Shown piece by piece: positions 17,419 to 25,121 of a DNA stretch of 64,000 bases (position 1 is the first letter of the stretch; each line of letters opens with the position of its first letter). The stretch lies in NCBI GenBank assembly GCA_014191855.1, contig BJHF01000007.1, positions 36,782 through 100,781 of the forward strand. Direction: 5' to 3'. The notes beneath the pieces were generated by a model. The model was not told the DNA's origin and searched no databases. It saw only the letters and a program-made list of their open reading frames with translations. This DNA comes from Deltaproteobacteria bacterium (lineage in GTDB: Bacteria > Myxococcota_A > UBA796 > SXON01). The translations under genes and the position numbers were made by a program.

Positions 17419-18561
17419 ATGGGCCCCCACGAACTCATTGCCCTCCGCCGCACGAGCCAGCTCGTTCGGCGCAGCCGTGGGCTCGTGGCGGCGCCCCGGG
17501 GTGGGATTTTGGTGCCGCCGGCCCCGCCGGTGGTGTACGGTTTGGTGCCCGAGGCGATCGCGGCGTTTCTGGAGGCGAGCAGGCGGGCTGCGGCCTCCGA
17601 CGGAGTTGCGATCCCCACCGATTGGGACACTTCTGAGCTGCCGCCGTCGCGACTCCACGCGAAACCTCGCCGGGTTTGGGTGGAGTCTGCGACGGCGGCT
17701 TTCGATCTCGCGCCCTTTCCTGCATACGAGGAGGAGCCGACGGTTTGCGAGGAGCGTCCCGCGGCGCAAAGCGCCGAGCGTGGGCCGGGACTGCGCGACA
17801 TGGCGTCCTTCTTTGCGGACTCCGACCCGCGGCTGGAGTTCTTCGACGTGGTCGATGGGCCCGTTGCGGAGCCGATGTGCGACATTGAGGCGCTGGAGGC
17901 CCCCGAACCGGGGCACGCCGCGCCTGCGGGTGCAGGGGCGAGGATGCAGCTCGTACGCGCTCTCCCCGCGCCCCGGAAGGTGGCGGCGATCCCGGGCGCG
18001 GACCGCCTCGTCCCGGTGGTGGACCCACGCGCGGGGCTGCCGCCGAGGCGCCACCCGCGCTCCGCGGGGCTCCTGCCGTTCGGCCTGGCGCTTAGCGCGG
18101 TGTTGGCGGTCGTGAGTGGCGGACTCCTCCTGCGCGACATGATGCTCTCGGGGCCGGCTGGCCAGGCGATGCATTCCGGCGTCGGCACGCTCCGCGCGCC
18201 CCGGGGTGCCGCTGCGCAAGATCGCGGGGCGATGAGCGCGCTGTCCGGTCTGTTCAGGAATTTTCTCAGCGCCCCCCGCGAGCCCGTGGAGCTGCAAGAG
18301 GTCGGGACCCCCGCCGGCGAGATGGTCGCGGTTGAGCCGGGCTTCGGCGTTTTGGAAATTGTGGTGGATCGCGACTCGGATGTGTGGATCGATGGCGGAC
18401 CGCGCGGCGTGGTGCAGGGCTCGGGCCTGTTCACGCTCCCTTCCGGCGATCACGACGTCGAGGTGCGCGCCGGCGGCGAGCTGGAGAGCCGTCAGATCGA
18501 CGTGGCCGACGGCGAGGCGGTGCGTCTGGACTTGGGAGAGGCGTTCGCGGAAGCGGGGTAG
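17419..18561 (+). CDS. MGPH-VPEAI family protein, long paralog 3 with membrane span and PEGA-like domain
   Basis: 380 residues from ATG 17419. The N-terminus repeats the family blocks (MGPHELIALRRTSQLVRRS, GLVPEAIAAFLEASRRAA, EEEPTVCEERPA). About 100 less conserved residues follow. A single membrane span at about residues 215-235 (LLPFGLALSAVLAVVSGGLL) comes next. The C-terminal periplasmic domain (VDRDSDVWIDGGPRGVVQG, then LPSGDHDVEVRAGGELESRQ) has the strand-turn pattern of PEGA domains. The topology therefore puts the family module in the cytoplasm and PEGA outside. It is translationally close to the SdrD-type gene and may help handle or sense that protein (inference). Confidence 0.75.
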   Translation: MGPHELIALRRTSQLVRRSRGLVAAPRGGILVPPAPPVVYGLVPEAIAAFLEASRRAAASDGVAIPTDWDTSELPPSRLHAKPRRVWVESATAAFDLAPFPAYEEEPTVCEERPAAQSAERGPGLRDMASFFADSDPRLEFFDVVDGPVAEPMCDIEALEAPEPGHAAPAGAGARMQLVRALPAPRKVAAIPGADRLVPVVDPRAGLPPRRHPRSAGLLPFGLALSAVLAVVSGGLLLRDMMLSGPAGQAMHSGVGTLRAPRGAAAQDRGAMSALSGLFRNFLSAPREPVELQEVGTPAGEMVAVEPGFGVLEIVVDRDSDVWIDGGPRGVVQGSGLFTLPSGDHDVEVRAGGELESRQIDVADGEAVRLDLGEAFAEAG

Positions 18562-18611
18562 GCGTCGGCTCCGGGGTCGACGAATTCCTTGGCGGCCTCG
18601 TGTCGCGACAC

Positions 18612-18827
18612 ATTCTCACAACGCCCGGGGCGGCCGCTCGCCACGCTCGTAATGAGAGTCGCCTTCCGCGATCTGAGAGTCCCCCTCTGGGTTATGAGAA
18701 AAAACCATCCCCGTCATTCTCGCATCGCCCGAGGCGAGGCCCCCGCCTTCGTCGATGTGAGAAATTCCGGCCGGAAACGTTCTCATTACAGGCGGGGGGA
18801 CGCGCCGCCCCGGCGGATGTGAGAATC
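18612..18827. repeat. Cluster of eight TGAGAA/TTCTCA motifs in non-coding DNA
   Basis: Starts: ATTCTCAC 18612, ATGAGAG 18652, TCTGAGAG 18672, TTATGAGAA 18692, ATTCTC 18716, GATGTGAGAA 18754, GTTCTCATTA 18779, GATGTGAGAATC 18817. Both orientations occur. The first four start points are 40, 20 and 20 bases apart. The stretch between them is very GC-rich. The region (18562-19232) holds no credible gene. Confidence 0.6.
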
Positions 18828-18872
18828 GGGGTTGGGCGCAAACCGTGGGCGCCCGCGCCGCCTCTTTGGGCG

Positions 18873-18893
18873 GGGAGGCCGCCCCGGCCTCCC
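18873..18893. other. Perfect GC-rich hairpin in the 18.6-19.2 kb non-coding stretch
   Basis: GGGAGGCC-GCCCC-GGCCTCCC is an 8-bp perfect stem with a 5-base loop. No T-run follows. It could be part of the leader of the thrombospondin-repeat gene or a processed terminator for the upstream operon. Confidence 0.45.
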
Positions 18894-19232
18894 GTTTGCG
18901 ATGGCGCGCACGGATGGGTCAGGCGCAAGCGCCGCTCCCCGCGGGGCGTCGTCCGGGCCTCCGCCCGGCTGTACTCAAAACGGATCAGGTGGTACGCTCC
19001 CGTGTCACCATGCCAAGTATCCAAAAATCAACAACGCCGAGCCGGAAAGCTCGCGTTGGAAGGTGACAAGATTTTTGTGGAATAATTTCGAGCGCCTTCG
19101 CTTGCGAGCGATGTCGTCGCGAGTAACATCGGGGGAGAAGTACGTAGGGCCCCGTCCTGGAGGCGAGGCCGCTGGTTGATGGTGAACGTGTCGACAACCC
19201 ATTCTGGGCCTTGTGTCCAAACCAGAGGTTCT

Positions 19233-21434
19233 ATGTCCAAACTTCCCAGTGCTCGCGCCTCCTTCGGGGTCGGTCTCCTCGCCCTCCTGCTCGCCCTCCC
19301 GGTGGCCGCCTTTGCTGCGGCCGGCGGCGGCGGCCCGAAGCCGCCCCCCACGTGTACGAACTCCGATGCGGACAAGATCTGCGACGTGGTCGACAATTGT
19401 CCGCTGAACGCGAATCCGCAGCAGGAGGACCACGATCTGGACGGCGCGGGGGATGCCTGCGATGCGGACGACGACAACGACGGTGTTCCGGACGCCGGAA
19501 CGTCGCCCGACAATTGCAAGTTCGTGCCCAACGCCGATCAGACCAATACGGACGGAGACACAGTCGGCGACGCGTGCGACACCGACGACGACAACGACGG
19601 GCTCGCCGATGCGGTCGACAACTGCTCCCTCAACGCAAACGCGGATCAATCGGACATCGATGCGGATGGGCTCGGGGACGTGTGTGACGCGGACATGGAT
19701 GATGACGGCGTCGATAACGACGACGACGTGTGCCCGACGCTGGCCGACGATCAGGCCGACAACGATCACGACCTGATCGGCGACGCGTGCGACTCGGACG
19801 ATGACGACGACGGCGTGCTCGATGCGGATGACAATTGTCCGTTCGACTACGATCCCACCCAGACCGACCTGGATGCCGACGGCTTCGGCAACGTGTGTGA
19901 CGACGACGACGACGGCGACGGGTGGGGAGACGACGACGACAACTGCGCGCTCACCTACAGCCTCGACATCACGAACAGCGATGACGATGAAATGGGCGAT
20001 GCGTGCGACGATGACGACGACAACGACGGAGTCATTGACGACGAAGACAACTGCCCGGTGACCCTGAACGCCGACCAGGCCAACAACGATCTGGACTCGG
20101 ATGGCGACGAGTGCGACGACGACGACGACAACGACGGCGTGGGGGATGCGGGCGACGCCTTCCCCTTCGACGAGAACGAGTCGGCGGACGCCGATAGCGA
20201 CGGCGTGGGCGACAACGCGGACGTGTGCGACGGCGACGACGCGGTGGGGGATTTCGACAGCGATGCCACCTGCGATGACCGCGACGCGGACGATGACGAC
20301 GACGGCGTGGACGACGGCGATGACATCTTCCCGTACGACGCAACCGAGTGGGCCGACACCGACAGTGACGGCGTGGGCGACAACACGGACAACTGCACGG
20401 GAGATGCGAACGCGGACCAGGCCGACTACGACGATGACCTTGCCGGTGACGTTTGCGACGTTTGCCCGCTGGACTTCTTCAACGACTCGGATGGGGACGC
20501 GCTCTGCGACAGCGACGACTACTGCTACCTCGACCCGAACAACGACGCGGACGCGGACGACATCTGCGGCGACGTAGACTTCTGCCCGAACGACTTCGAC
20601 AACGACGCGGACGGCGACCAGATCTGCGGTGACGTGGACATCTGCCCGCTCGACGCGGCGAACGACGCCGACAACGACGGAAGCTGCGCCGACTCGGACA
20701 CCTGCCCCGGCTTCGACGACCGCGCGCACTCCGACACCGATGGCGTGCCCGATGGCTGCGACCGGTGCCCGAACGATGCGCTCAACGACGGCGATGGAGA
20801 TGGTGTGTGTGGGGACGTCGATCCCTGCCCGATCGACTTCAACGACGACAGCGACAGCGACGGCTCGTGCGATAGCGACGACGACTGCCCGAACGATGCC
20901 GACAACGACATCGACTCGGACGCGATTTGTGGCGACGTCGACCCCTGCCCGGTTGACTTTGCCAACGACGCCGACGGGGACGGGATCTGCGAGGTTACCG
21001 ACAACTGCGACACGACGAGCAACTCGAACCAGGCCAACAAGGATGGCGACGAGTACGGCGACGTGTGCGAGCCGGACAGCGATGGCGACGGCGTGATCAA
21101 CGACACCGACAACTGCCCGTCCGCGGTCAACGCGAACCAGGCGGACTTCGATGGCGATGGCGCGGGTGATGCGTGCGATGCCGACGACGATGCCGACGGC
21201 GTGGCGGACGCTGGCGATACCTGTGCGAACACGCCGAAGGGCGCGATCGTGTCCAACGGGGGCTGCAGCCTCGACCAGACCGCGCCGTGCAGCGCGAGCT
21301 GGAAGAACCACGGCGGCTACGTGAGCGCCTACACCCAGGCGGCCACGGTGCTCGTTACGCAGGGCAAGATCAGCTCGACGACCAAGGGAGCGCTCACCGC
21401 GGCCGCGGCGAAGACGACCTGCGGCGGGAAGTAG
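19233..21434 (+). CDS. Secreted thrombospondin type 3 repeat protein (calcium-binding)
   Basis: 733 residues from ATG 19233, with GAGG five bases upstream. A signal peptide (MSKLPSARASFGVGLLALLL...AFAAA) is followed by a short Gly/Pro linker. About 620 residues of Asp-rich repeats come next, of the form DxDxDGxxDxxDxC and 'NCPxxxNxxQxDxDxDGxGDxCD'. These are the thrombospondin type 3 / OmpA-linker calcium-binding repeats. The Cys pattern changes midway, where repeats of the type 'DxDxICGDVDxCPxD' take over. The last 55 residues (DQTAPCSASWKNHGGYVSAY onward) are a small non-repetitive Cys-containing domain seen after such repeats in related secreted proteins. It is an extracellular or outer-surface structural protein; the partner is unknown. 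Confidence 0.85.
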   Translation: MSKLPSARASFGVGLLALLLALPVAAFAAAGGGGPKPPPTCTNSDADKICDVVDNCPLNANPQQEDHDLDGAGDACDADDDNDGVPDAGTSPDNCKFVPNADQTNTDGDTVGDACDTDDDNDGLADAVDNCSLNANADQSDIDADGLGDVCDADMDDDGVDNDDDVCPTLADDQADNDHDLIGDACDSDDDDDGVLDADDNCPFDYDPTQTDLDADGFGNVCDDDDDGDGWGDDDDNCALTYSLDITNSDDDEMGDACDDDDDNDGVIDDEDNCPVTLNADQANNDLDSDGDECDDDDDNDGVGDAGDAFPFDENESADADSDGVGDNADVCDGDDAVGDFDSDATCDDRDADDDDDGVDDGDDIFPYDATEWADTDSDGVGDNTDNCTGDANADQADYDDDLAGDVCDVCPLDFFNDSDGDALCDSDDYCYLDPNNDADADDICGDVDFCPNDFDNDADGDQICGDVDICPLDAANDADNDGSCADSDTCPGFDDRAHSDTDGVPDGCDRCPNDALNDGDGDGVCGDVDPCPIDFNDDSDSDGSCDSDDDCPNDADNDIDSDAICGDVDPCPVDFANDADGDGICEVTDNCDTTSNSNQANKDGDEYGDVCEPDSDGDGVINDTDNCPSAVNANQADFDGDGAGDACDADDDADGVADAGDTCANTPKGAIVSNGGCSLDQTAPCSASWKNHGGYVSAYTQAATVLVTQGKISSTTKGALTAAAAKTTCGGK

Positions 21435-21455
21435 TCAGCCAGACGAGGTTCACGG

Positions 21456-21490
21456 CGGCCCGGGGGAAACCCCGGGCCGTTTGTGTTTTT
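21456..21490 (+). terminator. Strong Rho-independent terminator after the thrombospondin-repeat gene
   Basis: A perfect 10-bp stem CGGCCCGGGG / CCCCGGGCCG closes on a GAAA (GNRA) tetraloop at 21466-21469. TTTGTGTTTTT follows immediately. It lies 22 bases after the stop codon. Confidence 0.9.
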
Positions 21491-21535
21491 GGACCCGGTC
21501 GCGCCGCTGCCGACACGGGGGTCGGCCGCTACGCG

Positions 21536-21566
21536 CTGCCTGTAGGGGCGGACCCCCGTGTCCGCC
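21536..21566. terminator. GTAGGGGCGGAC hairpin between convergent genes
   Basis: GTAGGG(G)CGGAC pairs with GTCCGCCCTAC around CCCC, with a one-base bulge, immediately before the stop codon of the leftward prolyl oligopeptidase gene. It probably ends that transcript. A similar GTAGGGGCGG hairpin is, from memory, a frequent intergenic element in several bacterial genomes. Confidence 0.55.
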
Positions 21567-23642
21567 CTACTTCAGCTCCTTCCACAAGAAGCTGTAGGTC
21601 AACCCCCACATGGTCGCCTTCTGGTCGCTCGTGGAGGCGCCGCCGTGGCCGCCTTCCATGTCTTCCCAGAGCAGCACCGGCTTGCCTTCGGAGAGCATCT
21701 TCGCTGCCATCTTGCGGGCGTGGCCGGGGTGCACCCGGTCGTCGCGGGTAGACGTGGTGAACAACACAGGCGGCGAAGGGCGATCCGCGCGGTCGAGCTG
21801 GTACGGCGAGAAGGTCTGGATGTACTCCCACTGCTTGGGGTCGTCGGGATCGCCGTATTCGTCCATCCACGAAGCGCCGGCGAGCAGGTGCGAGTACCGC
21901 TTCATGTCGAGCAGGGGAACCTGACACACGATCGCGCCGAAGAGCTCGGGGTACTGGGTCATCATGTTGCCCATGAGCAAGCCGCCGTTGCTGCCGCCCA
22001 TCGTGCCGAGGTGCTCGGCGCTGGTGAGCTTCCGCGCCACAAGATCCTTGGCCACCGCCGAGAAGTCCTCGTATACCCGCTGCCGGTTCTCCTTCACCAC
22101 CGAGGTGTGCCAGGCCGGACCGAACTCACCGCCGCCGCGGATATTGGCCAACACGTACACGCCGCCCTTCGCGAGCCACCCGTTGCCGATGATCCCGTTG
22201 TAGTTGGGCAACATCGAGACCTCGAAGCCGCCATAGCCATAGAGCAGCGTCGGGTTCTTGCCGTTGAGCGCCACACCTTTCTTCGCCACCTGGAAGTAGG
22301 GGATCTTCGTGCCATCCTTCGATACCGCCTCGTGCTGGGTAATCTCCAGCCCCTTGGCGTTGTACATCGCCGGCAGCGCCTTGAGCAGCGTGGGCGCGGT
22401 GCCGGTGGCCGAGCCGAGCAGGAGCTGCGTGGGGGTGACAAAATCGGTCGTGGTGATGAACAGCTCCTCGCTCTCATCCGAGTCCACCGCGCTCACGCCG
22501 ATGGTGCCGAACTCGGGCAGGCCGGTCATCGGCGCGATCTTCCACGCGCCTGAGGCGTGATCTGCGAGGAACACCCGGCTCTTCACGTTGTCGAGGGTGT
22601 TGAGCACCACGTGGGTGGGCGTGAGCGCGATGCCGTTGAGCGCGGTGGTGGCGCTCGGGGTGAACAGCGCCTCGAACTCTCGCTTGCCGGCCATGAAGTC
22701 GTCGAACTTCGTGACGAGCAGCGAGCCGCCCGGCCAGGTTTTGCCGCCGGTCGTCCATTCGGTGCGCAGCTCCACGAACAGCCACTCGCGGAACACGGAG
22801 GGCTGCGCGTCGTCGGGCACGGCGATGTGGGTGAACAGGCCGCCCTGTGAAACGTAGGTGCGCCCAGTGAAAAACGTCGGGGACCGAGCGGTGAAGTGGC
22901 GGGTGTATCCGGGCTCGTGGCTGGTCCACGCGCTCACGGAAACGTCGGTTGTCGGCACCGAGAACACCACCGGGGCGTCGGCCAGCTTCGTTCCGCGATC
23001 CCACACGCGAGCCTCGCGGGGGTAACCGGACGTCGTGAGTGACCCCTCGCCCATGTCGGTGGCCACCCACAGCTTATCCGCCGTGATCCAGCCCACCTCG
23101 CTCTTGGCCTCGGGCACGGAGAAGCCGTCGGCGACCCAAGCCTTCTTCCCGAGGTCGTACTCGCGCTTCACATCCGCATCCGACCCGCCGCGGGAGAGCG
23201 CGATGAGGCAGTGCGCGTATTCGGGCTCCAGGCAGTTGGCGCCGTGCCACACCCAGGAAACGCCCTCGGCTTTGTCGAGCGCGTCGAGATCGATGACCGT
23301 TTCCCAGGCCGGCTTGGGCTTACGGTACTCCTCCAGCGTGGTGCGGCGCCACACGCCGCGCTCGTGGTCCTTGTCCTGCCAGAAATTGTAGTAGTACCCA
23401 CCCATCTTGCTCACGTACGGGATGCGCGCATCGGAATCGAGCACCGCCTTGAACGTGGCGTGCAGCTTCTTGTAGGCACCATCCTGAATCTTGCCGGTGC
23501 TCTCCTTGTTGCGCTCGCTCACCCACGCGAGCGACTTCTCGCTCGTTACGTCTTCGAGCCAGGCGTACGGGTCGTCGCTGACGGGGACTGCTGCAGTGTC
23601 TTCGGCGAAGGCGGAGAAGGCGAGAAGAAGCCAGGGGAGCAT
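21567..23642 (-). CDS. Prolyl oligopeptidase family serine peptidase (S9A), exported
   Basis: 691 residues. A short signal peptide (MLPWLLLAFSAFA) implies a periplasmic enzyme that cleaves short peptides after proline. The N-terminus DDPYAWLEDVTSEKSLAWV is the classical S9A opening, followed by the seven-bladed propeller. The catalytic domain shows the nucleophile in GTMGGSNGGLLMGN, the Asp in TSTRDDRVHPGHARKM and the His in EGGHGG. KNPTLLYGYGGFEVSMLP and ANIRGGGEFG are conserved S9A blocks. Length and motifs are complete. It is single, convergent with the thrombospondin-repeat gene. Confidence 0.93.
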   Translation of the reverse strand: MLPWLLLAFSAFAEDTAAVPVSDDPYAWLEDVTSEKSLAWVSERNKESTGKIQDGAYKKLHATFKAVLDSDARIPYVSKMGGYYYNFWQDKDHERGVWRRTTLEEYRKPKPAWETVIDLDALDKAEGVSWVWHGANCLEPEYAHCLIALSRGGSDADVKREYDLGKKAWVADGFSVPEAKSEVGWITADKLWVATDMGEGSLTTSGYPREARVWDRGTKLADAPVVFSVPTTDVSVSAWTSHEPGYTRHFTARSPTFFTGRTYVSQGGLFTHIAVPDDAQPSVFREWLFVELRTEWTTGGKTWPGGSLLVTKFDDFMAGKREFEALFTPSATTALNGIALTPTHVVLNTLDNVKSRVFLADHASGAWKIAPMTGLPEFGTIGVSAVDSDESEELFITTTDFVTPTQLLLGSATGTAPTLLKALPAMYNAKGLEITQHEAVSKDGTKIPYFQVAKKGVALNGKNPTLLYGYGGFEVSMLPNYNGIIGNGWLAKGGVYVLANIRGGGEFGPAWHTSVVKENRQRVYEDFSAVAKDLVARKLTSAEHLGTMGGSNGGLLMGNMMTQYPELFGAIVCQVPLLDMKRYSHLLAGASWMDEYGDPDDPKQWEYIQTFSPYQLDRADRPSPPVLFTTSTRDDRVHPGHARKMAAKMLSEGKPVLLWEDMEGGHGGASTSDQKATMWGLTYSFLWKELK

Positions 23643-23709
23643 CGAGGTTCCGGGGAGGTCGGCCGCGTTTTAGCGCGGGGGAGGGGTTGGGGCGAGGTGG
23701 TGCCAGCCC

Positions 23710-24555
23710 CTACACCACCCTCGCCACAAAGCCGGCCTCCCGCGCCCGCTCCGCGATCCACGCCAGCCGCTCGCCCGACAACGCCCCCACCCGAGCCTGC
23801 GCCGGCCGCCGCGCCACGGTGTAGACCTGCACCTCGGTGATGCCGACACCTTCCCGCGCCGCCCCGATCTCGCGTAGGCGCTCCACCCAGGTGCCGATCT
23901 CGTCATCGCTCGGGCCCGCCCCATGGAGTGTCAGAAACATCGCCTGGATGGTGATCGGCCGGATCGCGGCGAGCTCCCTCAGGTTTCGGAGGATGCGCGA
24001 GTAGGGGAACGTGGTGCCGTCCACCACGCGAAAGTACGCCTCCGTGCCCGCGTCGAGCTTGCACCACACGTCGTCGAAGTGCCCGAGCGCGGCCCGCACC
24101 CGGGCCCGATGCAACATCGTGGAATTGGTGAGCAGGCGCACGGGGACCCCGCGGGCCACCTGGTCCCGGATCTGGGAAACCGCCGCGGCGGCGGCGGGGA
24201 ATTCTGGCGGTGTGGTGGGCTCGCCGTCGCCGGCGAAGGCGATGTCCACCACGCGCTGGTGCTCGGGCGCGGCGGTGTCGAACGGCGGCGTAGACCACAA
24301 CGTGCCGGCGGCGACGCGACCGAGGATGTCGGCCATCTCGCCCGTTAGCCTCGCGACGTCGATCCGCGCGTCACCCCCGGGAGCCGATCGGTCCACCTGG
24401 CAATAGGGACAGTCGAAGTTGCACACCTTGTCGGGGTTGAGGTTCACGCCGATGCTGAGCCCGCCCGCCCGACGCGAAACCACGGCGTAGACGTAGCGGT
24501 TCGTGCCGAGGTCGCGGCGGTGGTCGGCGAAGTCGAGGCGGCGAGGGGTAGACAC
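23710..24555 (-). CDS. Radical SAM protein
   Basis: 281 residues. The CxxxCxxC cluster motif is CNFDCPYCQ at about residue 46, and the 'GGE'-equivalent is FAGDGEPTTPPEFPAA. The leader RYVYAVVSRRAGGLSIGVNL, the fragment KLDAGTEAYFRVVDG and PITIQAMFLTLHGAGPSD resemble a family of small radical SAM proteins that lack an extra C-terminal Fe-S cluster. They are often annotated only as 'radical SAM protein'. The substrate is not known. It is divergent from the Tat/GMC pair with a 47-base gap. Confidence 0.85.
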   Translation of the reverse strand: MSTPRRLDFADHRRDLGTNRYVYAVVSRRAGGLSIGVNLNPDKVCNFDCPYCQVDRSAPGGDARIDVARLTGEMADILGRVAAGTLWSTPPFDTAAPEHQRVVDIAFAGDGEPTTPPEFPAAAAAVSQIRDQVARGVPVRLLTNSTMLHRARVRAALGHFDDVWCKLDAGTEAYFRVVDGTTFPYSRILRNLRELAAIRPITIQAMFLTLHGAGPSDDEIGTWVERLREIGAAREGVGITEVQVYTVARRPAQARVGALSGERLAWIAERAREAGFVARVV

Positions 24556-24602
24556 GGAGCGGTTCTATCGTCCCCGACCGGGTGCCGGGATAGCCGCCCG
24601 GG

Positions 24603-25121
24603 GTGAGCCTCACCCGTCGTCGCCTGCTCTCTGCCGCCGGGGTCGTGGTTACCGCCGCGGTGGTGATGACGGCGGGCGTGGGCGTTGTCGCGGATGCCTG
24701 GTGGGACCAGCCCGCCGCGTCCCCCCTGCTCCACCTCAGCACCGACGAGGTGGCGTTCGTGGATGCGCTAGCCGACGCGATCTTCCCCCCCTCCGCCACC
24801 TTCGCGATCCGCGGGCGCGAGGCCGGCGCCGCGCTGCACGTCGATGAGGTGCTTCAGGGAATGGAACCTTTCCAGCGCAAGATGCTCCGCCTCTCGCTGC
24901 ATCTGCTCGACCAGATGCCGCGCTCGGCCTACGGAGCCCCCTTTCGCGAGCTTGGACCTGAAGAGGGCGGAGCTGCGCTGCTGGGTTGGCTCACTCACGA
25001 TCGCGCCGAGATCCGGGGCCTCATCGCGAGCGTCTACATCTTCGTGTCTATGGCGTACTCGCTGCATCCGGCGGTTTCCCCCACCTTCGCGGCGCAGTTT
25101 CGCTGCGGGTACGGGGCGTAG
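24603..25121 (+). CDS. Tat-signal small subunit (gluconate 2-dehydrogenase subunit 3-like)
   Basis: 172 residues from GTG 24603. A twin-arginine signal (SLTRRRLLSAAGVVVTAAVV) is followed by a helical domain with LSTDEVAFVDALADAIFPPS. This is the usual opening of gluconate 2-dehydrogenase subunit 3 proteins, which escort a cofactor-loaded GMC flavoprotein through the Tat pathway. It ends directly against the GTG of the GMC gene with no gap, strong evidence for a complex. No cytochrome c subunit, the usual third member, is present next to them. Confidence 0.75.
   Translation: MSLTRRRLLSAAGVVVTAAVVMTAGVGVVADAWWDQPAASPLLHLSTDEVAFVDALADAIFPPSATFAIRGREAGAALHVDEVLQGMEPFQRKMLRLSLHLLDQMPRSAYGAPFRELGPEEGGAALLGWLTHDRAEIRGLIASVYIFVSMAYSLHPAVSPTFAAQFRCGYGA

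Noticed and set aside
18612..18827. CRISPR-like array
   Set aside because: The motif is only 6-9 bases, occurs in both orientations, and the intervals vary.
19005..21311. 768-residue Val/Ile/Arg-rich open frame on the minus strand
   Set aside because: It is the antisense shadow of the GAC/GAT-rich thrombospondin repeats. It has no signal or domain, and it runs into the non-coding leader.
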